Positions 7,741-15,501 of a stretch of 64,000 nucleotides of DNA are shown in pieces. Under the pieces are notes generated by a model. It searched no databases. It saw only the letters and a list, made by a program, of their open reading frames with translations, and was not told where the DNA came from. The DNA comes from Candidatus Aquicultor sp. (lineage in GTDB: Bacteria; Actinomycetota; Aquicultoria; Aquicultorales; Aquicultoraceae), in the NCBI GenBank assembly GCA_036504445.1, contig DASXVE010000017.1, positions 1 through 64,000 of the forward strand, given 5' to 3'. The position numbers and the translations under genes were made by a program. Within the stretch, counting starts at the first letter, position 1. Each line of letters starts with the position of its first letter.

Positions 7741-8106
7741 ATGAAGAGAATCGAGATATTCGACCCTGCGATGTGCTGCTCCACTGGTGTTTGCGGGCCG
7801 TCCGTCGATAAGAACCTGTTACGTATTGCAACAGTCATAAACGCTCTTAAAGAAAAGAGGATCGAGATTAAGAGATATGGGCTATCAAATGAGCCGCAAG
7901 CTTTTGTTGCAAATAAAGTCATTAGCGATCTTTTACAAAAAGAAGGCCCGGACGTTTTGCCGGTAACGCTTGCTGATGGCGAGATCGTGAAGACCAGGGA
8001 ATATTCAACCAATGAAGAATTATCCGAATGGTTTGGTACTGCAATCGAAACGAAGCAGTTCGAACAAAATGATGCTTGCGGTTGTGGTTCTACCGGCTGC
8101 TGCTAG
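7741..8106 (+). CDS. arsD: Arsenic metallochaperone ArsD
   Basis: 121 residues. EIFDPAMCCSTGVCGPSVD has the vicinal Cys12-Cys13 and Cys18 that bind As(III); the C-terminal CGCGSTGCC supplies additional thiols. ArsD passes arsenite to the ArsA ATPase and can act as weak repressor. Ribosome site AGAGGA precedes ATG. Its normal partner ArsA is only a remnant immediately downstream, so here ArsD may have lost its acceptor. Confidence 0.92.
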   Translation: MKRIEIFDPAMCCSTGVCGPSVDKNLLRIATVINALKEKRIEIKRYGLSNEPQAFVANKVISDLLQKEGPDVLPVTLADGEIVKTREYSTNEELSEWFGTAIETKQFEQNDACGCGSTGCC

Positions 8107-8120
8107 AAAGGGGTAATTTT

Positions 8121-8311
8121 ATGTTTGAAGCATTTGATTTAGACAAAAGAGCATTCTGCTTATTAGCACCGACCCCGCTTCAAATTTGCAGGACGTATTT
8201 AATGCGGAGCTTGATGGCTACGGCGTCCCGCTAGAAAAGTTTTGTGCAACATTTTTCGGCAAAATTGATCCTGCATTGTCTTTACCGGGCACCTATTTAA
8301 TCTGGTTATAA
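8121..8311 (+). pseudogene. arsA: arsA ATPase remnant
   Basis: A ribosome site and ATG start MFEAFDLDKR, matching the usual ArsA N-terminus, but the P-loop region is missing. In another frame the sequence continues LLISTDPASNLQDVF then NAELDGYG, the conserved switch-I-like block of ArsA, and stops at 8309-8311. Roughly the P-loop block and nearly the whole remaining 250 or more residues of each half are gone. It cannot encode an active pump ATPase. Confidence 0.8.
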
Positions 8312-8319
8312 GAGGTTGT

Positions 8320-8715
8320 GTGAAAAATATGAGAAAGCTCGAAATTGAGTGGCGGCATCTTGAGATGGACGGCAAGACGTGCGTCCGCTGTTCTGAAACC
8401 GGCAAGACGCTCTCAGATGTCGTAGCCGACTTAACAAAAGAACTGGCACCTAAGGGCGTGATCGTAGATTTTATCGAGATAACTCTTCCCGAAAAGAAAA
8501 TTACTGAATCAAACATGGTTCTCTTTAATGGCAGGGCGCTTGAGGAAGTATTGCCAGAGATCGTTGTTTCTGAGAATTGCTGTGAGTCCTGCTCCTGCAT
8601 AACCGGTAGCGAGGCTTATTGTCGCACGGTTGAATATGACGGTCAAACCTATGAGGAGATTCCTGAGGATTTGATCTATAAGGCAGCATACAGGGTTCTT
8701 GGTATAGAGGAATAA
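8320..8715 (+). CDS. DUF2703 family protein
   Basis: 131 residues from GTG 8320 (ATG 8329 is in frame). KLEIEWRHLEMDGKTCVRCSETG with the CxRC motif and the later NCCESCSCITG cysteine cluster are hallmarks of DUF2703, a family often found beside arsenic and mercury genes. The vicinal thiols suggest metalloid binding. It is the only intact gene in the distal part of this operon. Confidence 0.85.
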   Translation: MKNMRKLEIEWRHLEMDGKTCVRCSETGKTLSDVVADLTKELAPKGVIVDFIEITLPEKKITESNMVLFNGRALEEVLPEIVVSENCCESCSCITGSEAYCRTVEYDGQTYEEIPEDLIYKAAYRVLGIEE

Positions 8716-8739
8716 CTTAGCGAGGGGCAGGCGAAGTAA

Positions 8740-8860
8740 TTGAGCACAAGCGCATTAACAAAGGCCGCTATTATAATAATTGTCGTTGTTCTTGCGGCCG
8801 TTATTATCTATCCAAAACTCATGGACTCTAAGGCAGAACCACAAAACGTAGGCCAGCCGT
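8740..8860 (+). pseudogene. 5' remnant of a membrane-anchored protein fused into acr3
   Basis: From TTG 8740 the frame encodes a signal-anchor (AAIIIIVVVLAAVIIYPKLM) and a short polar stretch, resembling the start of an exported thioredoxin-type protein, then runs out of frame into the acr3 remnant and stops at 8899-8901. The joint, at about 8850-8860, marks a deletion that removed the rest of this gene and the first part of acr3. The thioredoxin suggestion is an inference from usual gene order, not seen in the sequence. Confidence 0.55.
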
Positions 8861-9568
8861 ATTGCAATGGTTATCGTCTGGAACGAGCTTGCCAAGGGTG
8901 ATCGCGAATATGCCGCAGGTTTGGTGGCCTTTAACTCGATCTTTCAGGTTCTTTTTTACTCGGTTTATGCCTATATCTTTATAACCGTGCTACCGCCACT
9001 CTTTGGCCTTAAAGATACGATCGTAAATATCAGCATTGGCCAAATTGCACAGAGCGTCCTTATCTATCTTGGCATTCCATTTATCGCCGGGATGTTTACA
9101 CGCTTCGTGTTGCTAAAGGCAAAGGGCAAAGAGTGGTACGAAACCAAGTTTATCCCGACAATTAGCCCAATAACGCTCATTGCGTTGCTCTTTACTATCG
9201 TCGTTATGTTCTCGCTTAAGGGCGAGATCATTGTAAGGATTCCGCTCGATGTGGTGCGAATTGCCATTCCGCTTCTTATCTACTTTGCGCTGATGTTCTT
9301 GGTCTCGTTTTACATGGGCAAAAAAGTCGGTGCCGATTACTCGAAAAGCTGCACGCTTTCGTTTACAGCGGCGAGCAACAACTTTGAGCTTGCTATAGCA
9401 GTAGCGATTGCGGTTTTTGGGATTAACTCAGGTGCTGCGTTTGCTGCTGTTATTGGTCCCCTTGTTGAGGTGCTGGTTTTAATCGGGCTTGTTAATGTGG
9501 CTCTCTATTTCCAGCGGCGGTACTTTACTGTAGATGATGCGTGTCCTGTAAGTATTTCGCGGGATTAA
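8861..9568 (+). pseudogene. acr3: Arsenite permease Acr3, N-terminally truncated
   Basis: The frame begins at the conserved block [20 protein letters not shown] and continues through [16 protein letters not shown] and [19 protein letters not shown], both typical of Acr3 (bile/arsenite/riboflavin transporter superfamily). About 235 residues remain of the usual 350. Missing are the first three or four helices and the essential cysteine that directly precedes xAMVxVW. ATG 8867 has no ribosome site. It is almost certainly non-functional. Confidence 0.85.
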
Positions 9569-9634
9569 GCCCCTAAAATTCTGTAATGGTCGAAAGGTTG
9601 CTGGTTGGGTAGAGAATAGCGAAATGCCCGCAAA

Positions 9635-10906
9635 CTACATTCTAAGTGTGAGGTGTTGCAGGTACCACATACCGATACCTGCAGCATATCCTAATAGCGC
9701 CGGAATGGTTGCCACTTTAAGATAGCTGCTAAAAGTAAGCTCTTTTACGATTCCCATAGCTGCTATCCCGGCTGCCGATCCAATTAAGAGGATCGAGCCG
9801 CCGGCTCCGACGGTAAGCGCGATGAGCGCCCAAATTGAAGTATCCGTGGTCTTCACTATCTCCATCGCTGCTGCGGTGAGCGGAACGTTGTCCACTAATG
9901 CGGAGAGTGCTCCCATAAGCGAGCTGCCCGCTACCAATCGGCCGAGGGATGGGGTGTGCCCCAGGAGCTGATTTGACGCAGCGCTCAAAATTCCAAGGTA
10001 ATCAAGGGCGGAGACGGCTAAAAGTATCCCGACGAAAAACTGCAACGTTGAAATATCGGCATCGCGTAAGAAATGCTCTATGGATGCGGTGAAGTGCGAC
10101 CGGTGTTCCGGCAGACGTCTGCGCAGGATGTCGATTACAATCCACGTGATTCCCAACCCGAACAGGATTCCGAGATACGGATTAAGGCCGATTAGGTTGA
10201 CGATAAAAGGGAGAGCGAAAGAGCCAAACGCAAATCCGATCACAAGCTTTTCTGAGCGTAAAAACTGAAAATCCTGCTCAGCAGGTGGCTCAACCTGGCC
10301 CTTCTTAAGTTGCATAACAAGAAGAGCTGTGGAGATCAGGTAGATAACGATCGAAGGCGCCAGGGCGAATTGAATAATTTCGGCACTACTAAATTTATTA
10401 TTGAGCCAGAGCATCGTCGTAGTGACGTCGCCGATCGGGGAGAAAGCGCCCCCGGCATTTGCTGCAATAATAACGGCGCTTGCCGCAATCAGGAGATTTT
10501 TCCCTTTGAAGAACAGCCGCATGAGCTGCGTAAAAACAATTGCTACCGTGATATTGTTGATCACTGCGGACAATAGGAATGCCATAGCCGACATGAGCCA
10601 CAACTGCCCTTTTGCATTGAGCGGGTACCTGGCGATCCGGTAACGCAGCCAGTCGAAGAGTCGGTAGTGAGTGAGTATCTGTACGAGCGTTATCGCTGCG
10701 AGTATGAATATTATGATTTCGAAAATGCCGGCGCTCGTTTCGCTCAAGTGGGGAACTACTTTAGCGTGATCGCGAATAGCAATAAGAACCCACAGGGCTG
10801 TTCCGAGGACGAGGGCAACAGCGCTTTTGCTGATCAGAACCTTCTCTTCGGCCATTATGAGGATGTATGCAATTATGAAGAGAATCACGGCCTCGGCACT
10901 TAACAT
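9635..10906 (-). CDS. nhaD: NhaD-type Na+/H+ antiporter (ArsB/NhaD superfamily)
   Basis: 423 residues with about 11-12 membrane segments. Diagnostic blocks are LSAVINNITVAIVFTQL, then ANAGGAFSPIGDVTTTMLW, characteristic of NhaD rather than ArsB, and LVDNVPLTAAAMEIV in the second half. It likely exchanges Na+ for protons. It stands alone and is transcribed toward the acr3 remnant. An arsenite role is possible by superfamily membership but the SPIGD motif argues for Na+. Confidence 0.8.
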   Translation of the reverse strand: MLSAEAVILFIIAYILIMAEEKVLISKSAVALVLGTALWVLIAIRDHAKVVPHLSETSAGIFEIIIFILAAITLVQILTHYRLFDWLRYRIARYPLNAKGQLWLMSAMAFLLSAVINNITVAIVFTQLMRLFFKGKNLLIAASAVIIAANAGGAFSPIGDVTTTMLWLNNKFSSAEIIQFALAPSIVIYLISTALLVMQLKKGQVEPPAEQDFQFLRSEKLVIGFAFGSFALPFIVNLIGLNPYLGILFGLGITWIVIDILRRRLPEHRSHFTASIEHFLRDADISTLQFFVGILLAVSALDYLGILSAASNQLLGHTPSLGRLVAGSSLMGALSALVDNVPLTAAAMEIVKTTDTSIWALIALTVGAGGSILLIGSAAGIAAMGIVKELTFSSYLKVATIPALLGYAAGIGMWYLQHLTLRM

Positions 10907-11056
10907 GGTTACCAGTATACCGTTAGTTATTCGCTAGCAAAATCATTTTGCCGTAATTTTCCTTCCGCTAGCCTTAGATAGCAAGCTATGTTGATTGGGA
11001 AGAGACTGAACGACGGTCATTCAAATATTTTGCGGAGTCGTTATTATACTTTTTAC

Positions 11057-12010
11057 TTACTCCGCGGTTTTCGTTTCTGCAGGCGAACTTTTTGCCAATA
11101 GTTCCTCCCAAGCCGTATCCACTTCCGCGTGCAATTCATCAAGCAGCGGCCGCTGTTCTTCAGCGAGCAGGTGGCGGAAGCGCCCCTGCAGCTCCAGGTA
11201 TTCGGTAAGCGGCTTTTTCTCCTTAGGCTTTACCGTCACCCGGTAGACACCGTTTTCTACCTCGTAGAGCGGCCAGTAACAGGTTTCAACGGCAAGTTTT
11301 GCTACCTTCATGCTCACATAAGGCTCGATGCGCCAGCCCGGAACGCACGGCTGCAGTATATTTAAAAAGGACGGCCCCTCGGTCGCAAGCGCTTTTTGCA
11401 CCTTGTTCATCAAATCACGCCAGTGGCCCGGCGCGGCCTGCGCCACATACGGGATGCGGTGGGCAGCCACGATGTCGGTAAGCGGCTTTTTCCGTATCGC
11501 CTTGCCTTTACCGATCTTGCCGAGCGGGGTGGTCGTAGTCCAGGAGCCGTAGGCGCTTGCACTCGAGCGCTGCATCCCGGTATTCATGTACGCTTCGTTA
11601 TCGTAGCAAATATAGGTGAAGTTATGCCCGCGCTCGAGCGCCCCCGAGAGCGCTTGCAAGCCGATATCGTAGGTACCGCCGTCACCGCCGATGGCAATAA
11701 AACGAATGTCCTCGGTTACCGAGCCTTCTTCTTTAAGTGCCTCGTAGACGGTTTCCACACCGGAGATCGTCGCCGCACTGTTTTCAAAGGCGCTGTGAAT
11801 CCAGGGGACCTTCCAACTGGTGTAGGGGTAGATAGTAGACCCGACTTCCAGGCAACCGGTTGCATTCGAGATGACCACCGGGTTTTCGACCGCCATGAGC
11901 ACTTGGCGAACTATAGTTGCGATGCCGCAACCCGCGCAGAGCCGGTGCCCGCTCGTAAAAAGCTCGGGCTTATTCGTGAATTTCTTTAAGTTTACAGCCA
12001 CATTGACCAC
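11057..12010 (-). CDS. porB: 2-oxoacid:ferredoxin oxidoreductase, beta subunit
   Basis: 317 residues. HRLCAGCGIATIVRQV holds the CxGC pair that binds the proximal 4Fe-4S cluster; GDGGTYDIGLQALSGA followed by YDNEAYMNTGMQRS is the thiamine-diphosphate and Mg2+ site; SGTxP-like blocks complete the fold. It transfers electrons from pyruvate or a related acid to ferredoxin. Last gene of porC-porD-orf-porA-porB, 78 bases after porA. Confidence 0.92.
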   Translation of the reverse strand: MVNVAVNLKKFTNKPELFTSGHRLCAGCGIATIVRQVLMAVENPVVISNATGCLEVGSTIYPYTSWKVPWIHSAFENSAATISGVETVYEALKEEGSVTEDIRFIAIGGDGGTYDIGLQALSGALERGHNFTYICYDNEAYMNTGMQRSSASAYGSWTTTTPLGKIGKGKAIRKKPLTDIVAAHRIPYVAQAAPGHWRDLMNKVQKALATEGPSFLNILQPCVPGWRIEPYVSMKVAKLAVETCYWPLYEVENGVYRVTVKPKEKKPLTEYLELQGRFRHLLAEEQRPLLDELHAEVDTAWEELLAKSSPAETKTAE

Positions 12011-12088
12011 CTCATAGCCTGCCTATTATTTATTCTTCAATATCGTTAACCTAATAAGCCGCAATAATAATACCTTGATCTTCTAAGC

Positions 12089-13270
12089 TTAATCACGTAG
12101 GCCCAGGTAATACACCGGTTCCGGTACCTTACCGTTGTCGGTGGCCTTCTTGAGTTCGCTAAAAACTTCGCGTATACCGTCGATGCCGACGTCGCGGCCG
12201 CCCAGACCATAGACGACATCGAGCAGCAGCGGTCGGGTTTCGGTCTCGTAAAAAGCCGCTTTGGCCTCAATGCCGACCGGTCCGCCCCAGCCGGAGAGGC
12301 TTTCAGCCCGGTCCATTACTGCAACCGCTTTTACCGGTGAGAGGGCTTCGCGGATCGCATCTTGCGGGAAGGGGCGGAAGGTACGGATGCGCAGCGCCCC
12401 TGCGGCTATGCCCTCGTCACGCAACCGGTCGACAGTGTACTCGATTGTGCTCGCCGTGGAGCCCAGGCTTACCAAAGCCAACTCTGCATCGTCGAGCCGG
12501 TAGTGCTCGACCGCGCTGTAGCGGCGCCCGGATAGGGAAGCGAATTCCTCTGCAACCTCATTAATGGCATCTAATGCATTAGCCATCGCCTCGACCTGCT
12601 GACGCTTGTACTCGAAGTAGAAATCGTAGAGGGCGAGCGGTCCGTAGGTGACCGGGTTGGCGATATCGAGCAGTGGGTGCCGGGGCGTAAAACGGCCGAC
12701 GAAGTCTTTTACCTGACCCTCGGGGAGCATCTCCAGATCCATGAGGCTGTGCGAGACCGAGAAGCCGTCGTAGCAGACCATAACCGGCAGGTGTACATCG
12801 CCATGCTCGGCGATGCGCACCGCCTGAATAAGGGTATCGTAGACTTCCTGGACGGTTTTACAGTACAGCTGCACCCAGCCGCTGTCGCGCGCACCCATGG
12901 CGTCGGAGTGGTCGCCATGGATGTTGATCGGGGCCGAGAGCGCCCGGTTGGCAACGCCCATCACGATAGGCAGGCGAAGCCCCGAAGCGACAAAGAGCAT
13001 CTCCCACATGTAAGCGAGACCCTGGGACGCGGTTGTGGTCATCACGCGGCCGCCGGCTGCTGCTCCGCCGATACAGGCGCTCATGGCGCTATGCTCGCTC
13101 TCGACCGGCAGGAACTTTGTTTTTACCTTACCGTCGGCGGCAAACTGGGCGAACTCCTCGACCACCTCGGTTTGCGGGGTAATCGGGTAAGCTGCAACCA
13201 TGTGCGGTTCTACCTGGCGCATGGCCTGCGCGCAGGCCCCGTTTCCGGTGTAGGCAACCCGTATGGCCAT
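12089..13270 (-). CDS. porA: 2-oxoacid:ferredoxin oxidoreductase, alpha subunit
   Basis: 393 residues. The N-terminus GNGACAQAMRQVEPHMVAAYPITPQTEVVEEF is the PorA domain I with substrate-binding ITPQTE; FLPVESEHSAMSACIGGAAAG follows, then MDRAESLSGWGGPVGIEAKA in the C-terminal domain. It shapes the active site with PorB. ATG overlaps the stop of the upstream 123-residue ORF by one base (TAATG). Pyruvate is the likeliest substrate, from subunit order and sequence type. Confidence 0.92.
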   Translation of the reverse strand: MAIRVAYTGNGACAQAMRQVEPHMVAAYPITPQTEVVEEFAQFAADGKVKTKFLPVESEHSAMSACIGGAAAGGRVMTTTASQGLAYMWEMLFVASGLRLPIVMGVANRALSAPINIHGDHSDAMGARDSGWVQLYCKTVQEVYDTLIQAVRIAEHGDVHLPVMVCYDGFSVSHSLMDLEMLPEGQVKDFVGRFTPRHPLLDIANPVTYGPLALYDFYFEYKRQQVEAMANALDAINEVAEEFASLSGRRYSAVEHYRLDDAELALVSLGSTASTIEYTVDRLRDEGIAAGALRIRTFRPFPQDAIREALSPVKAVAVMDRAESLSGWGGPVGIEAKAAFYETETRPLLLDVVYGLGGRDVGIDGIREVFSELKKATDNGKVPEPVYYLGLRD

Positions 13271-13641
13271 TATTCTTCACCTTCCTGACGCTCGCACCAC
13301 GGTGAGCTATCGGGCTTGTTGCGCGCAGGCGGCTCCCAATCCTCGTCCTGGTCGAGATCTGCCGAGGGCCAGAAAGCGGGGGTGCCCGGTTCGGGCGGCT
13401 CGTCCTCATCGCCGAGCGCCGCCTGTTTCTCTTCGCCATGGTGATGGAGCCCATGCGACTCAGGAGCTGTCTTGCCCTGGGATGGCCATTCACACTGATA
13501 CTCGGCTTCGTGTTTGAACCCTTCGCCCTCCTCAATCACGCCCTTGCGGAGCATATCGGGCTCCTGGTTTTCTTGTTTATCCGTCGGTTCACCGAATCGT
13601 TCTTCGTCGGCTTTAGACAGTGTCACAGCTAAAACCCCCAA
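13270..13641 (-). CDS. Acidic low-complexity protein embedded in the por operon
   Basis: Up to 123 residues (TTG 13641; GTG 13626 with GGGGG upstream is an equally good start). It is very acidic and hydrophilic, rich in Glu, Asp, Pro, His and Gln, with no hydrophobic core visible and no known domain. Its stop overlaps porA by one base, and it lies between porD and porA, positions normally adjacent. It could be an intrinsically disordered linker or regulator of the complex; I do not recognise a family. Confidence 0.6.
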   Translation of the reverse strand: MGVLAVTLSKADEERFGEPTDKQENQEPDMLRKGVIEEGEGFKHEAEYQCEWPSQGKTAPESHGLHHHGEEKQAALGDEDEPPEPGTPAFWPSADLDQDEDWEPPARNKPDSSPWCERQEGEE

Positions 13642-13709
13642 TCCGTTTTAACTCAGTTTCATATGGTTGTCGCAGTTAACCTAACTGCGCAATACGCCGT
13701 ACAGCTATG

Positions 13710-14063
13710 CTATAGTTCTTCGGTCATAGCGATCGCATCAACCGGGCACTGCTCGGCGCACACACCGCAGCCTTTACACCGGTCGTAGTTTATCCCGATC
13801 ACTTTTTCATCTTTTGTCAGGTATGCCGCATCCGGGCAAAACATCCAGCACAACATTCACTGTATGCATTTTTGCTCGATCCAGATTGCCTTTTCAGTAC
13901 GCCAGTCACCGGTGTGATAACGTGCGGCATTGCCGGCATCCACGATTACCGTGCCCTCGGTGATATCGCGCCACCCCGGGTTCCCTTTCATTTCCTCAAC
14001 GGGCTTCCCGTCGTAGATATGCAGATGATCGTGGGCCTTTTCATTGGAATGCTCTTCGTTCAT
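13710..14063 (-). CDS. porD: 2-oxoacid:ferredoxin oxidoreductase, delta (ferredoxin) subunit with in-frame UGA
   Basis: If UGA is read through, 117 residues form a normal PorD: N-terminal NPGWRDITEG and DWRTEKAIWIEQK, first cluster motif C66-IQ-U69-ML-C72-WMF-C76-P, second motif C96-KG-C99-GV-C102-AEQ-C106-P. The only deviation is a TGA (13857-13859) at the second cysteine position of the first 4Fe-4S site. The frame, the other seven cysteines and the C-terminus (VDAIAMTEEL, TAG 13710-13712) are intact. A weak hairpin follows: TGCC/GGCA (13835-13838, 13824-13827) with loop CGGATGC starting 22 bases after UGA, which fits the general spacing of bacterial SECIS elements. Either selenocysteine or a TGC/TGT to TGA mutation; a downstream ATG directly after TGA could also allow restart. 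Overlaps porC by four bases. Confidence 0.8.
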
Positions 14064-14623
14064 TCGCCGTGCACCTCCTCGTGCGCACGTCGCAGCGCAT
14101 CGATATTGGCCTGAAGCGCCTTAGGGCTCAATTTCGGCCCAAAGAGCGTTCGCAGCTCTTTTTCAACGGCTTCCACGCTCAGGATATCCGTGGTCTTAAT
14201 CAGCGCACCAAGCATCGGTGTATTGGTTATGGGCCGCCCCATGGTCTCATTGGCAATGGTCGTGGCGTCAACGGCAAACACTTTGCCGTAACCGAGCCCA
14301 ATCTCATCGCGTAAGTGCTCTGCAGAGTGGCGGCAGTTGACAATGACCGTACCGTCCTCGACGAGCCCTTCCGTAAACGGGATTTTACCGACGAGTGTGC
14401 GGTCGAGAACAACGACGATCTGTGGCGAGGTCACATGGGAGAAAAGCTTGATCGGGTCGTCGTCGATCCTCGTGAATGCCTGGACGGGTGCCCCGCGCCG
14501 CTCCGGACCGTACTCGGGGAATGCCTGGATGTGCTTGCCCTGGGCTAACGCCGCTGCGGCAAGCACCTTGGCGGCCGTCACAACGCCCTGGCCGCCTCTG
14601 CCATGCCAGCGTATCTCTACCAT
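14060..14623 (-). CDS. porC: 2-oxoacid:ferredoxin oxidoreductase, gamma subunit
   Basis: 187 residues. RWHGRGGQGVVTAAKVLA is the conserved start of the gamma domain, followed by FPEYGPERRGAPVQAFTRI and VLDRTL. First gene of the por operon; its stop overlaps porD by four bases. The subunit is structural and helps bind coenzyme A in the complex. Confidence 0.92.
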   Translation of the reverse strand: MVEIRWHGRGGQGVVTAAKVLAAAALAQGKHIQAFPEYGPERRGAPVQAFTRIDDDPIKLFSHVTSPQIVVVLDRTLVGKIPFTEGLVEDGTVIVNCRHSAEHLRDEIGLGYGKVFAVDATTIANETMGRPITNTPMLGALIKTTDILSVEAVEKELRTLFGPKLSPKALQANIDALRRAHEEVHGE

Positions 14624-14897
14624 TACATACTCCTCAATAGCTCAACCTGCACTGATGTTAGGCACATTGTGTTGTTTCGTAGATACCCTAATCACGGGAT
14701 TTTATTATTCGGTGTACTGAATTAGCACGTTTCGTAATTGCCGCGGAGATCTCGGAGAAGGAAAACTTCCTGCGTATTAATGTTTATCTTCAGGATTATC
14801 CTGCTATAAAACGCTTGCTGTGGATTTTTTATACTACGGCATGTTAAATTTGAAACTACTGGTCAGATATGGTAATCCGCCGGCAGGAGATAGCAGT

Positions 14898-15312
14898 ATG
14901 GAGAATTTGTGTGAACGCACGCTTGAAGCGATACCATATCCGATCGCGGTCATTAATTTAGACGGACGTATTGTCTTCGCTAACTTAGCCACTGGGCGCT
15001 TGATCGGAGTACCAAAAGATCATCTTATCGGTAAGTCACGCACTTGAAGCAATTCGTACGGTTGCTCGCGGCGAATTGTATATTTGCGATGATTATTCGG
15101 AACAAATTGCCAATACCGCACACGGGCCGTATGAATTGAATAAGAGACTCAGCAGCCGCCAAAACGAGGTTCTGGATCTCATGCTTTGGGGCTTTACAAA
15201 TACGGAAATTGCAGAGCTTTTATACGTTAGCATACCGACTGTCAAGGCGCATATTAAAGTCATACCTGATCGCCGACACCTGCCGTTAATCCAACAAACC
15301 GTTTTTAGATAA
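14898..15312 (+). pseudogene. Broken PAS/response-regulator LuxR-type gene
   Basis: ATG 14898 opens a PAS half-domain (LEAIPYPIAVINLDGRIVFANLATGRLIG) that ends in a stop at about 15045. In another frame the sequence resumes EAIRTVARGELYI, typical of the linker of NarL-type regulators, and then a LuxR helix-turn-helix: LSSRQNEVLDLMLWGFTNTEIAELLYVSIPTVKAHI (given here in two parts: LSSRQNEVLDLM and TVKAHIKVI). After HIKVI the frame is lost again. At least one internal deletion and a second indel are required, so it is a remnant. Confidence 0.65.
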
Positions 15313-15427
15313 TCGGTAAGAATAAGATTTATACGCTGATGCAGCATAAAGTCCTATCCTATAACGCATAAGCAATACAAAATATTCATCAATATTGCGA
15401 AATAACTAAAATAATTATGTTTAGCCA

Positions 15428-15457
15428 TTGCATAAACTGCTAGGAATATGCTAATTA
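15428..15457 (+). promoter_or_regulatory. Possible promoter of the arginine operon
   Basis: TTGCAT (15428-15433) and TAATTA (15452-15457) are 18 bases apart in an A+T-rich stretch about 45 bases before argC. ArgR-type boxes are expected here; the nearest AT-rich candidate (around 15382-15397, ATTCATCAATATT) is only suggestive. Confidence 0.35.
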
Positions 15458-15501
15458 TATTAATAATAATAGAGTTTATAGTTGTGATGTAAGGAGCTCT
15501 C

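Noticed and set aside
12011-12088. Possible missing gene between porB and porA
   Set aside because: 78 bases only, no ORF with ribosome site.
15382-15397. ArgR box candidate ATTCATCAATATT
   Set aside because: Only partial resemblance to known boxes and no second copy; kept as a remark, not as a feature.
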